Positions 10,349-18,791 of a stretch of DNA of 64,000 nucleotides are shown here, piece by piece. The DNA is from Pseudanabaena sp. SR411 (GTDB lineage: Bacteria; Cyanobacteriota; Cyanobacteriia; Pseudanabaenales; Pseudanabaenaceae). Location of the stretch: positions 56,549 to 120,548 of the forward strand of contig NZ_NDHW01000159.1 in the NCBI RefSeq assembly GCF_002251945.1. The letters run 5' to 3'. Under the pieces are notes generated by a model that saw nothing but the letters and a program-made list of their open reading frames with translations, was not told the origin of the DNA and did not search any database. Each line of letters starts with the position of its first letter. Within the stretch, counting starts at the first letter, position 1. Made by a program: the position numbers and the translations under genes.

Positions 10349-11883
10349 TACTTTGTACCTTCCTGAATTGTATCGCTAATACCACGAGCCGTAGGGGTAA
10401 CCGCAAAGTTGACACGCCCTAATCCCCCAGGAGCAAGCCTGACTAAACGCGATTGACTATTGCGCTCAATAAAATATAAATTTGGTGCGAGTGTGTATCC
10501 TGAAACAGAAGTTAAGTCGATCGCCAAAGTACGACTGCCAGACAGAACATTACTGAGAGAGTACAGTCCATTCGCATCAGTGACAATCCGATTACCATCA
10601 TCCATATAAATCACCGCATTCGGTACACCCGGCTCACCTGGTTGTTGTTCACCATCAAAGTTTTTATCGACAAATACTCGTCCAACTAAGGTTCCACAAT
10701 CGGACAAGATCCCTGGACGAATCCGCATCAAATGTGATACAGGACCAGTACGAACGATGCGTCTATTATCAGTACGAGTACCTGATATAGAGGCTCGGTT
10801 AATCCCATTCCCACGAATCGCATCATTGGTGACCTGTGCAGCATAGACAATATTCAGGGGAATATTATCAGCCGCTATAGGGAGTGCAACATTGGGACGG
10901 AAAGTCAAGCTTCTACCATTCCGTTCTACGGTCACATTAACTGCATTCCCACCAAGCTCAGCACGAACTGAACCATCGACATATTGGAAGCCTAGTGGTA
11001 AATCATCGCGAATTTCGGGGTTATTAATAACCGTAGTTGATAGATTCTTAGCATTTAAGCGATAAACAACAATATCGCCTGGTTCAGCAGCGGCGCGATC
11101 GCCTGTTTTTAAAAGTTGAATTGCTTGAGCTTCACAGGTCGCGATATTGATATTATTGACTGCCACAGCTAAACTCAAACCTACAGTTTCAGCATTAGAG
11201 ATATTAATAACTCCATTTACAGAGGTAGCTTCACTCGTAGCAGAGATCGGTTCGCCATCTAAAGAAGTCGCTGTATAGCTAGCAACATTACCATTGCGTG
11301 CAGTAATTGTAATTCTGACCCGTCGTTCGGCAAGTGCCGAGTTTGCTGGTGGCTTCACAGCTAAAATGTACTCTCTCCCCACATCAACTTGTCCACGACC
11401 GACATCCAGCAAAAAGTTGAATCGCCCCTGATCGCTATTGACCAAGACAAAAGGATTAGAGTTATAGAAATTTGGACTTATACCAACAGCTTGTTTTGTT
11501 TTAGGCGGTACTGTAGCGGTTAGTGAAACGGGTAAGCCAATATCGCCAGTTGAGTTTAGTAATTCATACAAGCCCACGCTAAATCCTGTGTAATCTGCTA
11601 ATAGACCGCCATCACAGGAGGTCAAGCTACCAAACGGATCGATTAGGGGGGGGATTGCTGCTGCTGCCGATACTTGAAGTTGTGCAGAAACACCCTGAAA
11701 AACTGCTCCTGAAGCAATATCAGTGTAAGTGAATGTAGCAGTATTCCGAATTGGTGTGGCGGCTGGCTGTGCCAAACTAAACTCACATACTTGAGAAGAG
11801 CCAAGCAGAAATATCGCAGTAAGGCTTAAACTGTTTCGCAGAAAATTCTGTTTTATTGCACAATTTCGAGTCTTCATCTTCAA
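10348..11883 (-). CDS. DUF11-type surface protein with SdrD-B/Cna-B-like domain
   Basis: 511 residues. The N-terminus is basic with a hydrophobic signal (about 15-38). Residues about 255-395 match a DUF11-type conserved repeat: LLKTGDRAAAEPGDIVVYRL, then DDLPLGFQYVDGSV. The next region, VGRVFVDKNFDGEQQPGEPG with a following ITDANGLYSL-like turn, is an SdrD-B/Cna-B type domain (about 400-490), a fold that forms rigid stalk modules in surface proteins. No LPXTG motif is present, as expected for a Gram-negative. Stop and next start overlap (TAATG), coupling it to the barrel gene. A role as a stalk or adaptor between the DUF11 polymer and the outer-membrane barrel is plausible but unproven. Confidence 0.8.
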   Translation of the reverse strand: MKMKTRNCAIKQNFLRNSLSLTAIFLLGSSQVCEFSLAQPAATPIRNTATFTYTDIASGAVFQGVSAQLQVSAAAAIPPLIDPFGSLTSCDGGLLADYTGFSVGLYELLNSTGDIGLPVSLTATVPPKTKQAVGISPNFYNSNPFVLVNSDQGRFNFLLDVGRGQVDVGREYILAVKPPANSALAERRVRITITARNGNVASYTATSLDGEPISATSEATSVNGVINISNAETVGLSLAVAVNNINIATCEAQAIQLLKTGDRAAAEPGDIVVYRLNAKNLSTTVINNPEIRDDLPLGFQYVDGSVRAELGGNAVNVTVERNGRSLTFRPNVALPIAADNIPLNIVYAAQVTNDAIRGNGINRASISGTRTDNRRIVRTGPVSHLMRIRPGILSDCGTLVGRVFVDKNFDGEQQPGEPGVPNAVIYMDDGNRIVTDANGLYSLSNVLSGSRTLAIDLTSVSGYTLAPNLYFIERNSQSRLVRLAPGGLGRVNFAVTPTARGISDTIQEGTK

Positions 11884-11930
11884 CAGTTAACCTTAAGCCC
11901 TGTAAATCTTTGCAGAGACGGAATCTAGGC

Positions 11931-11966
11931 TTTAGAGTAGGCGAATTTATGTTGTCCTACTCTAAA
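11931..11966 (-). terminator. Intra-operonic hairpin between two DUF11 genes
   Basis: A perfect 10-bp inverted repeat (TTTAGAGTAG / CTACTCTAAA) with a 16-base loop lies in the 89-bp gap between the 189-residue DUF11 gene and the DUF11/SdrD-B gene. It has no U-run, so it is better read as an attenuator or RNA-stability element than a full terminator. Confidence 0.5.
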
Positions 11967-11972
11967 GTGTAT

Positions 11973-12539
11973 TTAGCGAATGCGAACTTGGTAGGTTGCG
12001 TAGGCAACTGTTTTCGCAGAAAAGTTATCACCAAATCTCCATCGGATGTTGGTATACATACTCTCAGGTGCAGGACGGGTAACAATTTCCCCACTTTCCA
12101 ACTTGACTCGAATTGTGGGCTTGTCAGTGTAAGTTTTACCGCCGTCAATGCTGTAGTCTAATTTTGCACCTTCTATGTTTGGTAGAGTTGCTGAACCTAA
12201 GACATAAACAGACCCTTTGGGAATCGGTTGATTGACGACTAATTTTTTGATTTGCCGATCGCTAGTATTGCTAGCAGTCACAACATAGCGAATGGTTTCC
12301 CCTGGGCGGAGTAAGGCATCAGTGGGCATCGGCTTCCAATCGACGCGCCCAGAAGCTGTGGCAACAATTGATTGCCGTTCAGCAGCAAGTTTTAGTTGCA
12401 CTGGGGATTCTTGCTTAGCCGTTTGAGCGATCGCAGGATCGCTATTTTGCAAGCTAGCTAAGCTGGGCATTACCGCAGCAAAAGAAATGGAAGACAAGAG
12501 TGCGATCGCGCCCAAGCCGATTATATTTATAGGTTTCAT
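11973..12539 (-). CDS. Small secreted DUF11-type protein
   Basis: 188 residues from ATG 12539. This start is preferred over one 69 bases upstream because AGGTGAT lies just before it and the signal peptide then begins correctly (MKPINIIGLGAIALLSS, cleavage near ALA-like residues at about 28). The mature part is one DUF11-like beta-sandwich: PGETIRYVVTASNTSDRQI, then IPKGSVYVLGSA, then YSIDGGKTY. It ends in YQVRIR, very similar to the FQRRVR end of the large first gene of the operon. The size and single domain suit a minor subunit, cap or chaperone-like partner of the large repeat protein. No catalytic residues are apparent. Confidence 0.8.
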   Translation of the reverse strand: MKPINIIGLGAIALLSSISFAAVMPSLASLQNSDPAIAQTAKQESPVQLKLAAERQSIVATASGRVDWKPMPTDALLRPGETIRYVVTASNTSDRQIKKLVVNQPIPKGSVYVLGSATLPNIEGAKLDYSIDGGKTYTDKPTIRVKLESGEIVTRPAPESMYTNIRWRFGDNFSAKTVAYATYQVRIR

Positions 12540-12573
12540 TTGGATCACCTGACTTATAAAAATCAAAAGTAGA

Positions 12574-12618
12574 AATTTAGATTTTGAGAAGTACAAAGTC
12601 CTTCCCAAAATCTAAATT
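12574..12618 (-). terminator. Intra-operonic hairpin after the first surface gene
   Basis: A 13-bp perfect inverted repeat (AATTTAGATTTTG / CAAAATCTAAATT, loop 19) starts 15 bases after the stop of the 890-residue gene. It may stabilise the upstream mRNA or reduce read-through, favouring the first product over the rest. Confidence 0.55.
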
Positions 12619-12632
12619 CAAGATACAGTTAT

Positions 12633-15305
12633 CTATCTAACACGACGTTGGAATGTAAAGACTCCATTAGCACCTGGTGCTATCGTTGGAATGCTGTCGA
12701 GATATCTGGTGACATTCACATCTGTAGTCGTCGTAGGTGTAGCCCCATTAAAGAAGGTGATCACCGCGCCAGCAGTAGCATCCGCTGCCGTACTAGCCAC
12801 GTTGAAAGTAGTAGTAGCCCAGTTGTTAGTACCAGCCGCACCATCTTCGGTAATGACGATGTTGTTCGCATTCAAGATCACATTTCCGATACCAGATGCA
12901 GGAGTGGAAATGTTGCTGTAGGTAATCTGATACAGGATAATATTGCCTGGTGCAGGAGTTTTAGGATTACCATTTAAAATCGCGTCTGCAGGCAATACTG
13001 CAGGACCTGTTCCTTGGAGGATTTGAGAAGCCTTGACGAGATTCAAGTAGCCTGTGTATACACGATCCATCTTGATGTTGAATGGATTGTCTTGACCTAG
13101 TACAGTTCCATTAGTTTTGAATGTTGTTCCGTCGGCAATATTACTATTTACATAAGAAACGATTGGTACAGAGTAACCAGTTGTGACCACAGCACCAGCA
13201 GGAAGATCGACTATAACTGTATAGAGTTGAGAGACTCCTACTGCGATGGTAGGGATAATGATCGGTGCTGCGACAGCGTCTCCTGTACCAGCAGCATTTG
13301 CACCACTGGATGTCAGAACGAAACTACCAGCAGTGAGCGTATAAAGAGCAGTACGACCACCAAAGGAAATTCTCACAATTGTGCCATTCGGCAAAGCTGC
13401 GTGATTGGCGAGGTTGGTTAAATCATAGGCTTGGATTTGGGCTGGTGTAGGTGCTGCTGTATTATTCACAGCTTGAGCCGCCAATGTTGCCGAAATTGGC
13501 TCCAAAGTCACATTGTCCAACTGATTGGTGTTGGTCGCAGGGTTTTGAACCGTATTGGTAAATGTAATCGCCGCTGGATCGTATGTGCTTCCGGGGAGAA
13601 CATTAGGAGGAACATCGGTTGCCGACTTGTTGACAAAGTCAGTTTGAGCCGTTCCATCTGGACCAAGAGCGCCAGGTACTCCTGGAGGGCCATTCAAGAT
13701 AATCCCAGCGGGATTGATTGTAAAGACGTTGTTTTCACCACCAAGACCAGTACCTTGGTTGTTGCTGGTGGTATCACCGATCGGGTCAGTACCGTTGGCG
13801 GGGTCAGAAACACCAGTGGGAGAAGTTGCGGGTGTGGTGATTGGAGCTGGGGGTACACCTGCTTCATAGTTATTTGGATTCTGGTCACCAGACTCGTCAT
13901 AAACTAGAGGATTGGTCGGACTGATCGGACCAGCCGTAGATTGACCAAATACTTGAGCAATGTTGGCAATAGTGACAGGAAGAGCGGCGACACCAGTTGT
14001 AATTACGCGGAATTGGAAGCCAGTGGCATCTGCCACTGTCGTGGTTCCTGCTGGTAAAGGACCAACGGCAACATAACCAATTCGGGTCACACCAGCAGCA
14101 GGGACAGCACCAGTTTGCCAGTTTTGCCCTACGGCTAGAGGTCCAGTAGCAGTGGCTACTGTGCTATAAACCCTTGTCCAAGTAACTCCACCAATGGTTA
14201 CGGTGGCAGCTCCAAAAGTATTATCTAGAGTAGTCTGAGCAGGAATTGCATCAGAGATTAAAATTCTATCAGTAGTAGCATCAGAAACGCCATTAAGAGT
14301 GATACGTGTAGGTAGTAATGGCGCGGGAGTAATGCCAACAGCGGGAGGGGTATTCTCAACCCTCAAATCTAAACGATAAGTAAGTTGGTCATCGGTGAGT
14401 GCGGCAGTTCCAGCAGCATAAGCAACGCGAGTCTTCAGGACTGTGGCTAATGCAACGTTATTAACTGCTGTCGCCAAAGGCACTGTCGTGAAAGCTGCCG
14501 CTTCACGAACACCGTTAACAGGTGTACCTGCACCAACGTTGACAGTACGAACTTCATCTGCCCCAGTCGCAGGATCAGCCCCAACGGCTGGAGGTTCTGC
14601 GCCTGTATCAGGCTGATTTTGAGTGCCTGCGCTGTTGTCGTTAGCACCAGTATTTCCCAATCTGACTGAGACTGGGTTGCCTGCCACAGTTTCGGTGACA
14701 GTCACAGGCACTACTACCCTGATTGTGCCATTAGCAGGAATGCTTCCATTAAATCCAGGAGGACCGCCAGCCGCGATAACCGCAGCTATGAACACAGCAT
14801 CTGTAGTCAAACCACTTGCGGGGACAGCTACAGGTGTCGTCAGGACAATGCCATTGATTTCGGTGACAACCAGCCCAGCTTTAGCTAATGCGCCAGCATT
14901 GCCAGCAGTTGTACCAAGAGTTCCACCAACAATTGTCGGTGCGGGGATGTAGACAGCCGTAGGATCGTTACCGACGTTAGTAATTAAGAAAGCGTAGTCA
15001 ACTGCATCATTAGTTGTGACACTACCACCATTAATATCAAGTAGCCCAGCAGGGGTGTTAGTAAGACCAGCAACTTCAGCCACTGTAGCTGTGACTTCAT
15101 TTGAGGTGGTGTTAATCGGTACACCAGGGTTGTTTGGGTCCTCGTAAGTACCTGTAGCTCTGTTTAGGATTTGCGTGTTAGCAGGGGTTAGCTGTGCTGA
15201 GGCAATTAGAGGCATTAATAATGACACCCCACCCATTGTCAATGTCGCTGCTATCAACCGATAGAATGAAGACTTTGAGCTATTATTTTTACTATGGTTA
15301 CGCAT
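12633..15305 (-). CDS. Large secreted beta-strand repeat (DUF11-like) protein, likely major surface subunit
   Basis: 890 residues. The N-terminus is basic, followed by a hydrophobic signal (LIAATLTMGGVSLLMPLIASA, cleavage after ASA near residue 37). The mature protein is extremely rich in Ala, Thr, Val, Gly, Asn and Pro and very poor in Lys and Cys. It contains several beta-sandwich units of DUF11 character (ATVAEVAGLTNTPAG, DYAFLITNVGNDPTAV, TYSNISTPASGIGNV). The C-terminus ends FTFQRRVR. It is the first gene of the minus-strand operon and is followed by a hairpin, a layout common for abundant structural subunits. The composition and domains suggest a fibrous or sheet-forming surface protein; the subunit role is inferred. 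Confidence 0.8.
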   Translation of the reverse strand: MRNHSKNNSSKSSFYRLIAATLTMGGVSLLMPLIASAQLTPANTQILNRATGTYEDPNNPGVPINTTSNEVTATVAEVAGLTNTPAGLLDINGGSVTTNDAVDYAFLITNVGNDPTAVYIPAPTIVGGTLGTTAGNAGALAKAGLVVTEINGIVLTTPVAVPASGLTTDAVFIAAVIAAGGPPGFNGSIPANGTIRVVVPVTVTETVAGNPVSVRLGNTGANDNSAGTQNQPDTGAEPPAVGADPATGADEVRTVNVGAGTPVNGVREAAAFTTVPLATAVNNVALATVLKTRVAYAAGTAALTDDQLTYRLDLRVENTPPAVGITPAPLLPTRITLNGVSDATTDRILISDAIPAQTTLDNTFGAATVTIGGVTWTRVYSTVATATGPLAVGQNWQTGAVPAAGVTRIGYVAVGPLPAGTTTVADATGFQFRVITTGVAALPVTIANIAQVFGQSTAGPISPTNPLVYDESGDQNPNNYEAGVPPAPITTPATSPTGVSDPANGTDPIGDTTSNNQGTGLGGENNVFTINPAGIILNGPPGVPGALGPDGTAQTDFVNKSATDVPPNVLPGSTYDPAAITFTNTVQNPATNTNQLDNVTLEPISATLAAQAVNNTAAPTPAQIQAYDLTNLANHAALPNGTIVRISFGGRTALYTLTAGSFVLTSSGANAAGTGDAVAAPIIIPTIAVGVSQLYTVIVDLPAGAVVTTGYSVPIVSYVNSNIADGTTFKTNGTVLGQDNPFNIKMDRVYTGYLNLVKASQILQGTGPAVLPADAILNGNPKTPAPGNIILYQITYSNISTPASGIGNVILNANNIVITEDGAAGTNNWATTTFNVASTAADATAGAVITFFNGATPTTTTDVNVTRYLDSIPTIAPGANGVFTFQRRVR

Positions 15306-15538
15306 AAAGGCTAATTTTCCTCACTAAAAAAGCAATGATGTATTTCGTTATCAGGTGATGGTTAATAACTACCAGTTTTTGACAGCAGCGATCTATCAGT
15401 AATTGATTCAGCAGTTGATTTTTAACTAAAATTTGACAGAAATATCCTAGACTTCGATTAATCAAATCGAAATTCAGCAATATATTTACAAACAATAGAA
15501 TCAGCCTACAAGAAACTATTTGAATACAATACAAGATG

Positions 15539-15569
15539 TCTAGGAGCCTCTCCTAGATAGTAGCTATCT
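15539..15569. repeat. Two overlapping palindromes upstream of the surface operon
   Basis: TCTAGGAG-CCT-CTCCTAGA (15539-15557) overlaps AGATAG-TAG-CTATCT (15555-15569). The two could form mutually exclusive hairpins or adjoining operator sites, about 235 bases upstream of the first surface gene. Confidence 0.5.
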
Positions 15570-15698
15570 TGCATAGCTATTCAAATCAAATGATATTTAT
15601 TCAGGTTTTTCTATCTTAACGATGGAATTATGACTGGATAAACTTACTAGCGAACGTGTATCTCACACAAGATTTAGATTGTATACCTAAAACTTATT

Positions 15699-15722
15699 GC
15701 ATATATTGATAAATCAATATGC
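15699..15722. repeat. Imperfect palindrome in the divergent spacer
   Basis: GCATATATTGAT and ATCAATATGC face each other around a short AT centre. It is a possible operator, with no known factor assigned. Confidence 0.3.
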
Positions 15723-15852
15723 GAGAACAGCTTACATTATCTTACCCACTTAATACAATATGCTATCTAAAATATCGTCTTTTAATTTTAATTTTTCTCA
15801 ACCTATATTCAAATCCAATATTCGCTGAGTGCGATCGCGATAGAATTAAGTC

Positions 15853-16446
15853 ATGACTAGCAATACTCGCAAAGCAAATCTAATTAATGCGATCGCACCT
15901 GTGAATCGCGGCTTACAAATGACCGAAAATCAGCGTAAAATGATTTTTTCAGCAGTTGCTTATCTCGAAGAACTCAATCCCACACCTACGCCAACACAAA
16001 CACCTGAGTTATTGGATGGCAATTGGTTATTGCTATTTACGACTAGTCAAGAGCTTTTGGGAATTGATCGCTTTCCATTATATAAGCTAGGCAACATCTA
16101 TCAATGTTTGCGTGTATCGGAAGGAAAGATTTTTAATGTGGCGGAGATTAAGGGGTTACCTTTACTAAGTGGTTTAGTAAGTGTTTGTGCAAACTTTACG
16201 GTTGTTTCTGACAAGCGAGTTAAGGTTAATTTTGAGCGATTAGTAGCTGGTTCGCAAACTTTTATGGGTTATCAGGATGTGAATAGTTTTATCGATACTT
16301 TGCGATCGCCTAAGAAGTTATTGGCGATCGATTTCCAAATTAAGCGGGAAGATCAGAAGGGCTGGCTAGAGACAACTTATCTCGATCAAGATCTGCGAAT
16401 TGGTAGAGGCAATGAAGGTAATCTATTCGTTTTGAGAAGAGTTTAA
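15853..16446 (+). CDS. PAP/fibrillin family protein (plastid-lipid-associated type)
   Basis: 197 residues, no signal peptide. The sequence carries the family pattern LLDGNWLLLFTTSQELLGI near residue 54, followed by NIYQCLRVSEGKIFN and the closing LRIGRGNEGNLFVLRR, as in cyanobacterial and plastid fibrillins. The fold is lipocalin-like. These proteins associate with thylakoid membranes or plastoglobule-like lipid bodies and are linked to photoprotection. It stands alone, with its own terminator and divergent from the surface operon. ATG 15853 is the only sensible start. Confidence 0.88.
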   Translation: MTSNTRKANLINAIAPVNRGLQMTENQRKMIFSAVAYLEELNPTPTPTQTPELLDGNWLLLFTTSQELLGIDRFPLYKLGNIYQCLRVSEGKIFNVAEIKGLPLLSGLVSVCANFTVVSDKRVKVNFERLVAGSQTFMGYQDVNSFIDTLRSPKKLLAIDFQIKREDQKGWLETTYLDQDLRIGRGNEGNLFVLRRV

Positions 16447-16478
16447 CAAACATGCTGCTTCGCAGCATGTTTGTTTTT
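16446..16478 (+). terminator. Rho-independent terminator after PAP/fibrillin gene
   Basis: A 13-bp perfect stem (ACAAACATGCTGC / GCAGCATGTTTGT) with a TTC loop is followed directly by a T run. Confidence 0.85.
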
Positions 16479-16561
16479 CTCCCGAATTATCCCCGTTTTA
16501 ACCTCAGTTTCCTAACTAAGCGAAAACTATCTTCAATCACATCGTTAATCAAAATGTGGTT

Positions 16562-17914
16562 ATGACTAGCAAACTATTTAGGCTGCCCAATTGGGAAACT
16601 GAAATCTTGGAGCGAAGTCTATCTACCCCCATTGTTCCTCAGCACCGTTACGCTTTAATTTCGGTACATGGAGATCCTTCTGCACAACTTGGTAAGGACG
16701 GTGCAGGTGGTCAAAATCTCTACGTTAAATCCTTAGGTTTATCCTTAGCAAAACGCGGCTGTCAAGTGGATATGTTCACCCGTCGCGAAGATGCCGATCA
16801 ACCTGCAATTATTCAACATGCCAATGGATGTCGAACAATTCGCCTCACGGCTGGTCCCACAGAGTTTATTCACCGTGACGACTTGTTTCCCTATCTGCCA
16901 GAATTTGTAGAAGCTTGGCTCGATTTTCAAAAGCAGAATGGACTCATCTACGATCTTATCCATTCTAATTATTGGCTGTCTGGTTGGGTAGGAATGCAAC
17001 TGCGATCGCGTCTAAACATTCCACAGGTGCATACTTATCACTCCGTGGGAGCGGTGAAGTACAAGGCGATGAATGCATTGCCAGAGATTGCACTTTCTCG
17101 CCTAGGAGTGGAATGGGCTTGTCTAGAGCAAACTGACTGTGTAATTGCAACTAGTCCACAGGAAAAGAATGATCTGCGCGAATTAGTATCAGAGCATGGT
17201 CAAATTCAAATCATTCCTTGTAGCGTGGATATTGACCATTTCTCTAAAGTGGATCAAGCTTCAGCGCGTCAACAGTTAGGATTAGCTAAACATAAAAAGA
17301 TGATTCTTTATGTGGGTCGCTTTGATGAGAGAAAAGGAATTGAGACTCTGGTGAGAGCCTGCGCTCAATTGCCTTCGGAACTAAAGGATCAATGGCAACT
17401 CTATCTAGTGGGTGGTAGTCGTAAAGGTGGTGTTGATACGGAAGAGCAGCAACGCATTCGCAGTTTGGTAACTGAGTTGGGCTTAGATGCTGTAACGACA
17501 TTCACAGGAGCGATCGCACAATCAGAGTTGCCAGCCTATTACGCGGCGGCAAATATGTGTGTGATTCCTAGCTATTACGAGCCTTTTGGTTTGGTGGCGA
17601 TCGAGGCGATGGCAGCAGGAACTGCGGTGATTGCCAGCAAAGTCGGCGGATTGCAGGAAACGGTGCTAGATGGCGAAACTGGGCTTTTAGTGCCAATCCG
17701 CAATCCTGAAGCTTTGGCAGAGGCGATCGCTAAGTTATTGAATGATCCTCAGTCTGCTCAAATAATGGGAGCAGCAGGTGCGAGGCGATCGCATTCCCAT
17801 TATAGTCAAAGCGCAGTTGCGGAAAAAATTCATCTTCTCTATGAGTCTTTAATTGCCAAAAATAGAGTCTCACAGTCTGCAAAGCAACTGTCTTTAGGAT
17901 TGGTGAGTGCGTAA
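16562..17914 (+). CDS. GT4 glycosyltransferase, sucrose-phosphate-synthase/MshA type
   Basis: 450 residues from ATG 16562 (GTG 16556 adds two). The N-terminal half has HGDPSAQLGKDGAGGQNLYV, the acceptor-side glycine loop of SPS/MshA-like enzymes. It is followed by DLIHSNYWLSGWVG and HTYHSVGAVKY. The C-terminal Rossmann half has VGRFDERKGIETLV and YEPFGLVAIEAMAAG, with the E-x7-E donor motif (EPFGLVAIE). It should transfer a sugar from an NDP-sugar. Some cyanobacteria have short single-domain sucrose-phosphate synthases of this size. A sucrose-phosphate phosphatase gene lies 7 kb downstream, so sucrose synthesis is possible; the acceptor is not settled by sequence. It is monocistronic, with a strong hairpin after it. 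Confidence 0.82.
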   Translation: MTSKLFRLPNWETEILERSLSTPIVPQHRYALISVHGDPSAQLGKDGAGGQNLYVKSLGLSLAKRGCQVDMFTRREDADQPAIIQHANGCRTIRLTAGPTEFIHRDDLFPYLPEFVEAWLDFQKQNGLIYDLIHSNYWLSGWVGMQLRSRLNIPQVHTYHSVGAVKYKAMNALPEIALSRLGVEWACLEQTDCVIATSPQEKNDLRELVSEHGQIQIIPCSVDIDHFSKVDQASARQQLGLAKHKKMILYVGRFDERKGIETLVRACAQLPSELKDQWQLYLVGGSRKGGVDTEEQQRIRSLVTELGLDAVTTFTGAIAQSELPAYYAAANMCVIPSYYEPFGLVAIEAMAAGTAVIASKVGGLQETVLDGETGLLVPIRNPEALAEAIAKLLNDPQSAQIMGAAGARRSHSHYSQSAVAEKIHLLYESLIAKNRVSQSAKQLSLGLVSA

Positions 17915-17943
17915 ATCTATAAGTAGGAAGGTTAAATTTGTAG

Positions 17944-17969
17944 GATGCGTTAGTGCAACGTAACGCATC
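17944..17969. repeat. REP-like inverted repeat (GATGCGTTA type)
   Basis: GATGCGTTA and TAACGCATC face each other across eight bases. The GTAGGATGCGTTA start resembles the short REP elements widespread between bacterial and cyanobacterial genes. Confidence 0.6.
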
Positions 17970-17971
17970 AT

Positions 17972-18022
17972 CAAATAATTTTTAAAAAGCCTTACTTTAC
18001 AAGGCTTTTTAAAAATTATTTG
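17972..18022 (+). terminator. 22-bp-stem hairpin after the glycosyltransferase gene
   Basis: A perfect 22-bp stem (17972-17993 / 18001-18022) with a 7-base loop carries AT-rich tails on both sides, so it could terminate in either direction. It sits 55 bases upstream of the start of the next gene. Confidence 0.75.
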
Positions 18023-18077
18023 GATGTTTTTGTTGAGTTTTTACTTAAAATATTTGGAAACCACTACGGGTGGAGTG

Positions 18078-18752
18078 ATGCAATTAGATGAAGTAGGTTT
18101 ACGGCAATCACAGTTAACACAAAAGCAAAAGATCGTGAAAACAATCTTTGTTGATGGGCAATCTTTTCTTGTTAGTGGTGTGGGCTATAACCCGCATGGA
18201 AATATTTATTACGATCGCCAGCCGATTGATCCTTGGTTATTATCAGGGTTAGAAGAATGTTTGATCGCAGGGTTACTCTGCAACAACTCACAGCTAGTTA
18301 ATCAAAATAAACAATGGCAAGCGATCGGTGATTTTAATGAAGCGGCGATGATTGCACTTGCTTACAAAGCTGGGCTAGAGCCATCACAACTATCGGCTTC
18401 TATGCCACGTTTAGATGCGATCGCGATCGCTGAATTTAACGGGATGGCAACTCTGCATGATCTCACTCCTACTCTCAAAAAGAATTCGCATCGTCATCAT
18501 GTTATTTATATCAGAAGCATGGTGGATCGGGTGCTAGAGCGTTGTGACTGGATGCTAAATTTAGATGGTCAACAAGTTTTGATTAATCTTCCCAAAATTA
18601 AACAGGCGATCGCCAATATGAAAGAGAAGGGGTTAGAGACTATGATCTTGATTAAAAAAGATGTGCCAAATATTTATCAAAATTTAAATTTAATTGATTT
18701 AAATTCTGAACTAATTTTTATGGGAATACAGGGAATAAGCGCCGTTGCATAG
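18078..18752 (+). CDS. Stand-alone, degenerate P-type ATPase nucleotide-binding (N) domain
   Basis: 224 residues from ATG 18078, chosen because GGTGGAG sits six bases before it; an upstream ATG at 18024 would abut a terminator hairpin. The protein aligns with the N domain of PacL-like cation ATPases: FLVSGVGYNPHGNIYYD, LEECLIAGLLCNNSQLV, GDFNEAAMIALAYKAGL (normally GDPTEGAL) and MATLHD. The region that should read DKTGTLTQNQMTV is LRQSQLTQKQKIV, so the phosphorylated Asp is gone. The KGA motif is replaced by IRSMVDRVLERC. There are no membrane helices and no P domain, so it cannot be a pump. It is either a remnant kept in frame or a domesticated nucleotide-binding protein. Confidence 0.7.
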   Translation: MQLDEVGLRQSQLTQKQKIVKTIFVDGQSFLVSGVGYNPHGNIYYDRQPIDPWLLSGLEECLIAGLLCNNSQLVNQNKQWQAIGDFNEAAMIALAYKAGLEPSQLSASMPRLDAIAIAEFNGMATLHDLTPTLKKNSHRHHVIYIRSMVDRVLERCDWMLNLDGQQVLINLPKIKQAIANMKEKGLETMILIKKDVPNIYQNLNLIDLNSELIFMGIQGISAVA

Positions 18753-18791
18753 CAAGGGTAATTATTGTTGAAGCCACGCCACTAAAAAAGC

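Larger units (their letters stand above)
15306..15852. promoter_or_regulatory. 547-bp AT-rich divergent regulatory region
   Basis: No convincing gene. This is the spacer between the divergent surface operon and the PAP/fibrillin gene, so it must hold both promoters. I could not assign -10/-35 boxes safely. It contains a pair of overlapping perfect palindromes (15539-15569) and an imperfect one (15699-15722), described separately. A 78-codon minus-strand frame within it looks like chance. Confidence 0.6.

Noticed and set aside
13431..13907. 158-codon plus-strand frame inside the 890-residue surface gene
   Set aside because: It is antisense to a gene with a clear signal peptide and domains, and its product is Cys/Trp/Ser-rich with no known pattern.
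15298..15534. 78-codon minus-strand frame before the first surface gene
   Set aside because: It is a hydrophobic chance frame in AT-rich DNA and overlaps the true start of the next gene.
16554..16565. ATG TGG TTA TGA mini-frame before the glycosyltransferase gene
   Set aside because: It is two codons before the GTG/ATG starts, has no site of its own and is not known as a leader peptide type.
18024..18077. Upstream ATG extension of the P-type ATPase N-domain gene
   Set aside because: It would start two bases after a terminator hairpin with no ribosome site; the second ATG has GGTGGAG in place.
18078..18752. Calling the N-domain gene a functional cation ATPase
   Set aside because: No phospho-Asp, no P domain and no membrane helices are present.
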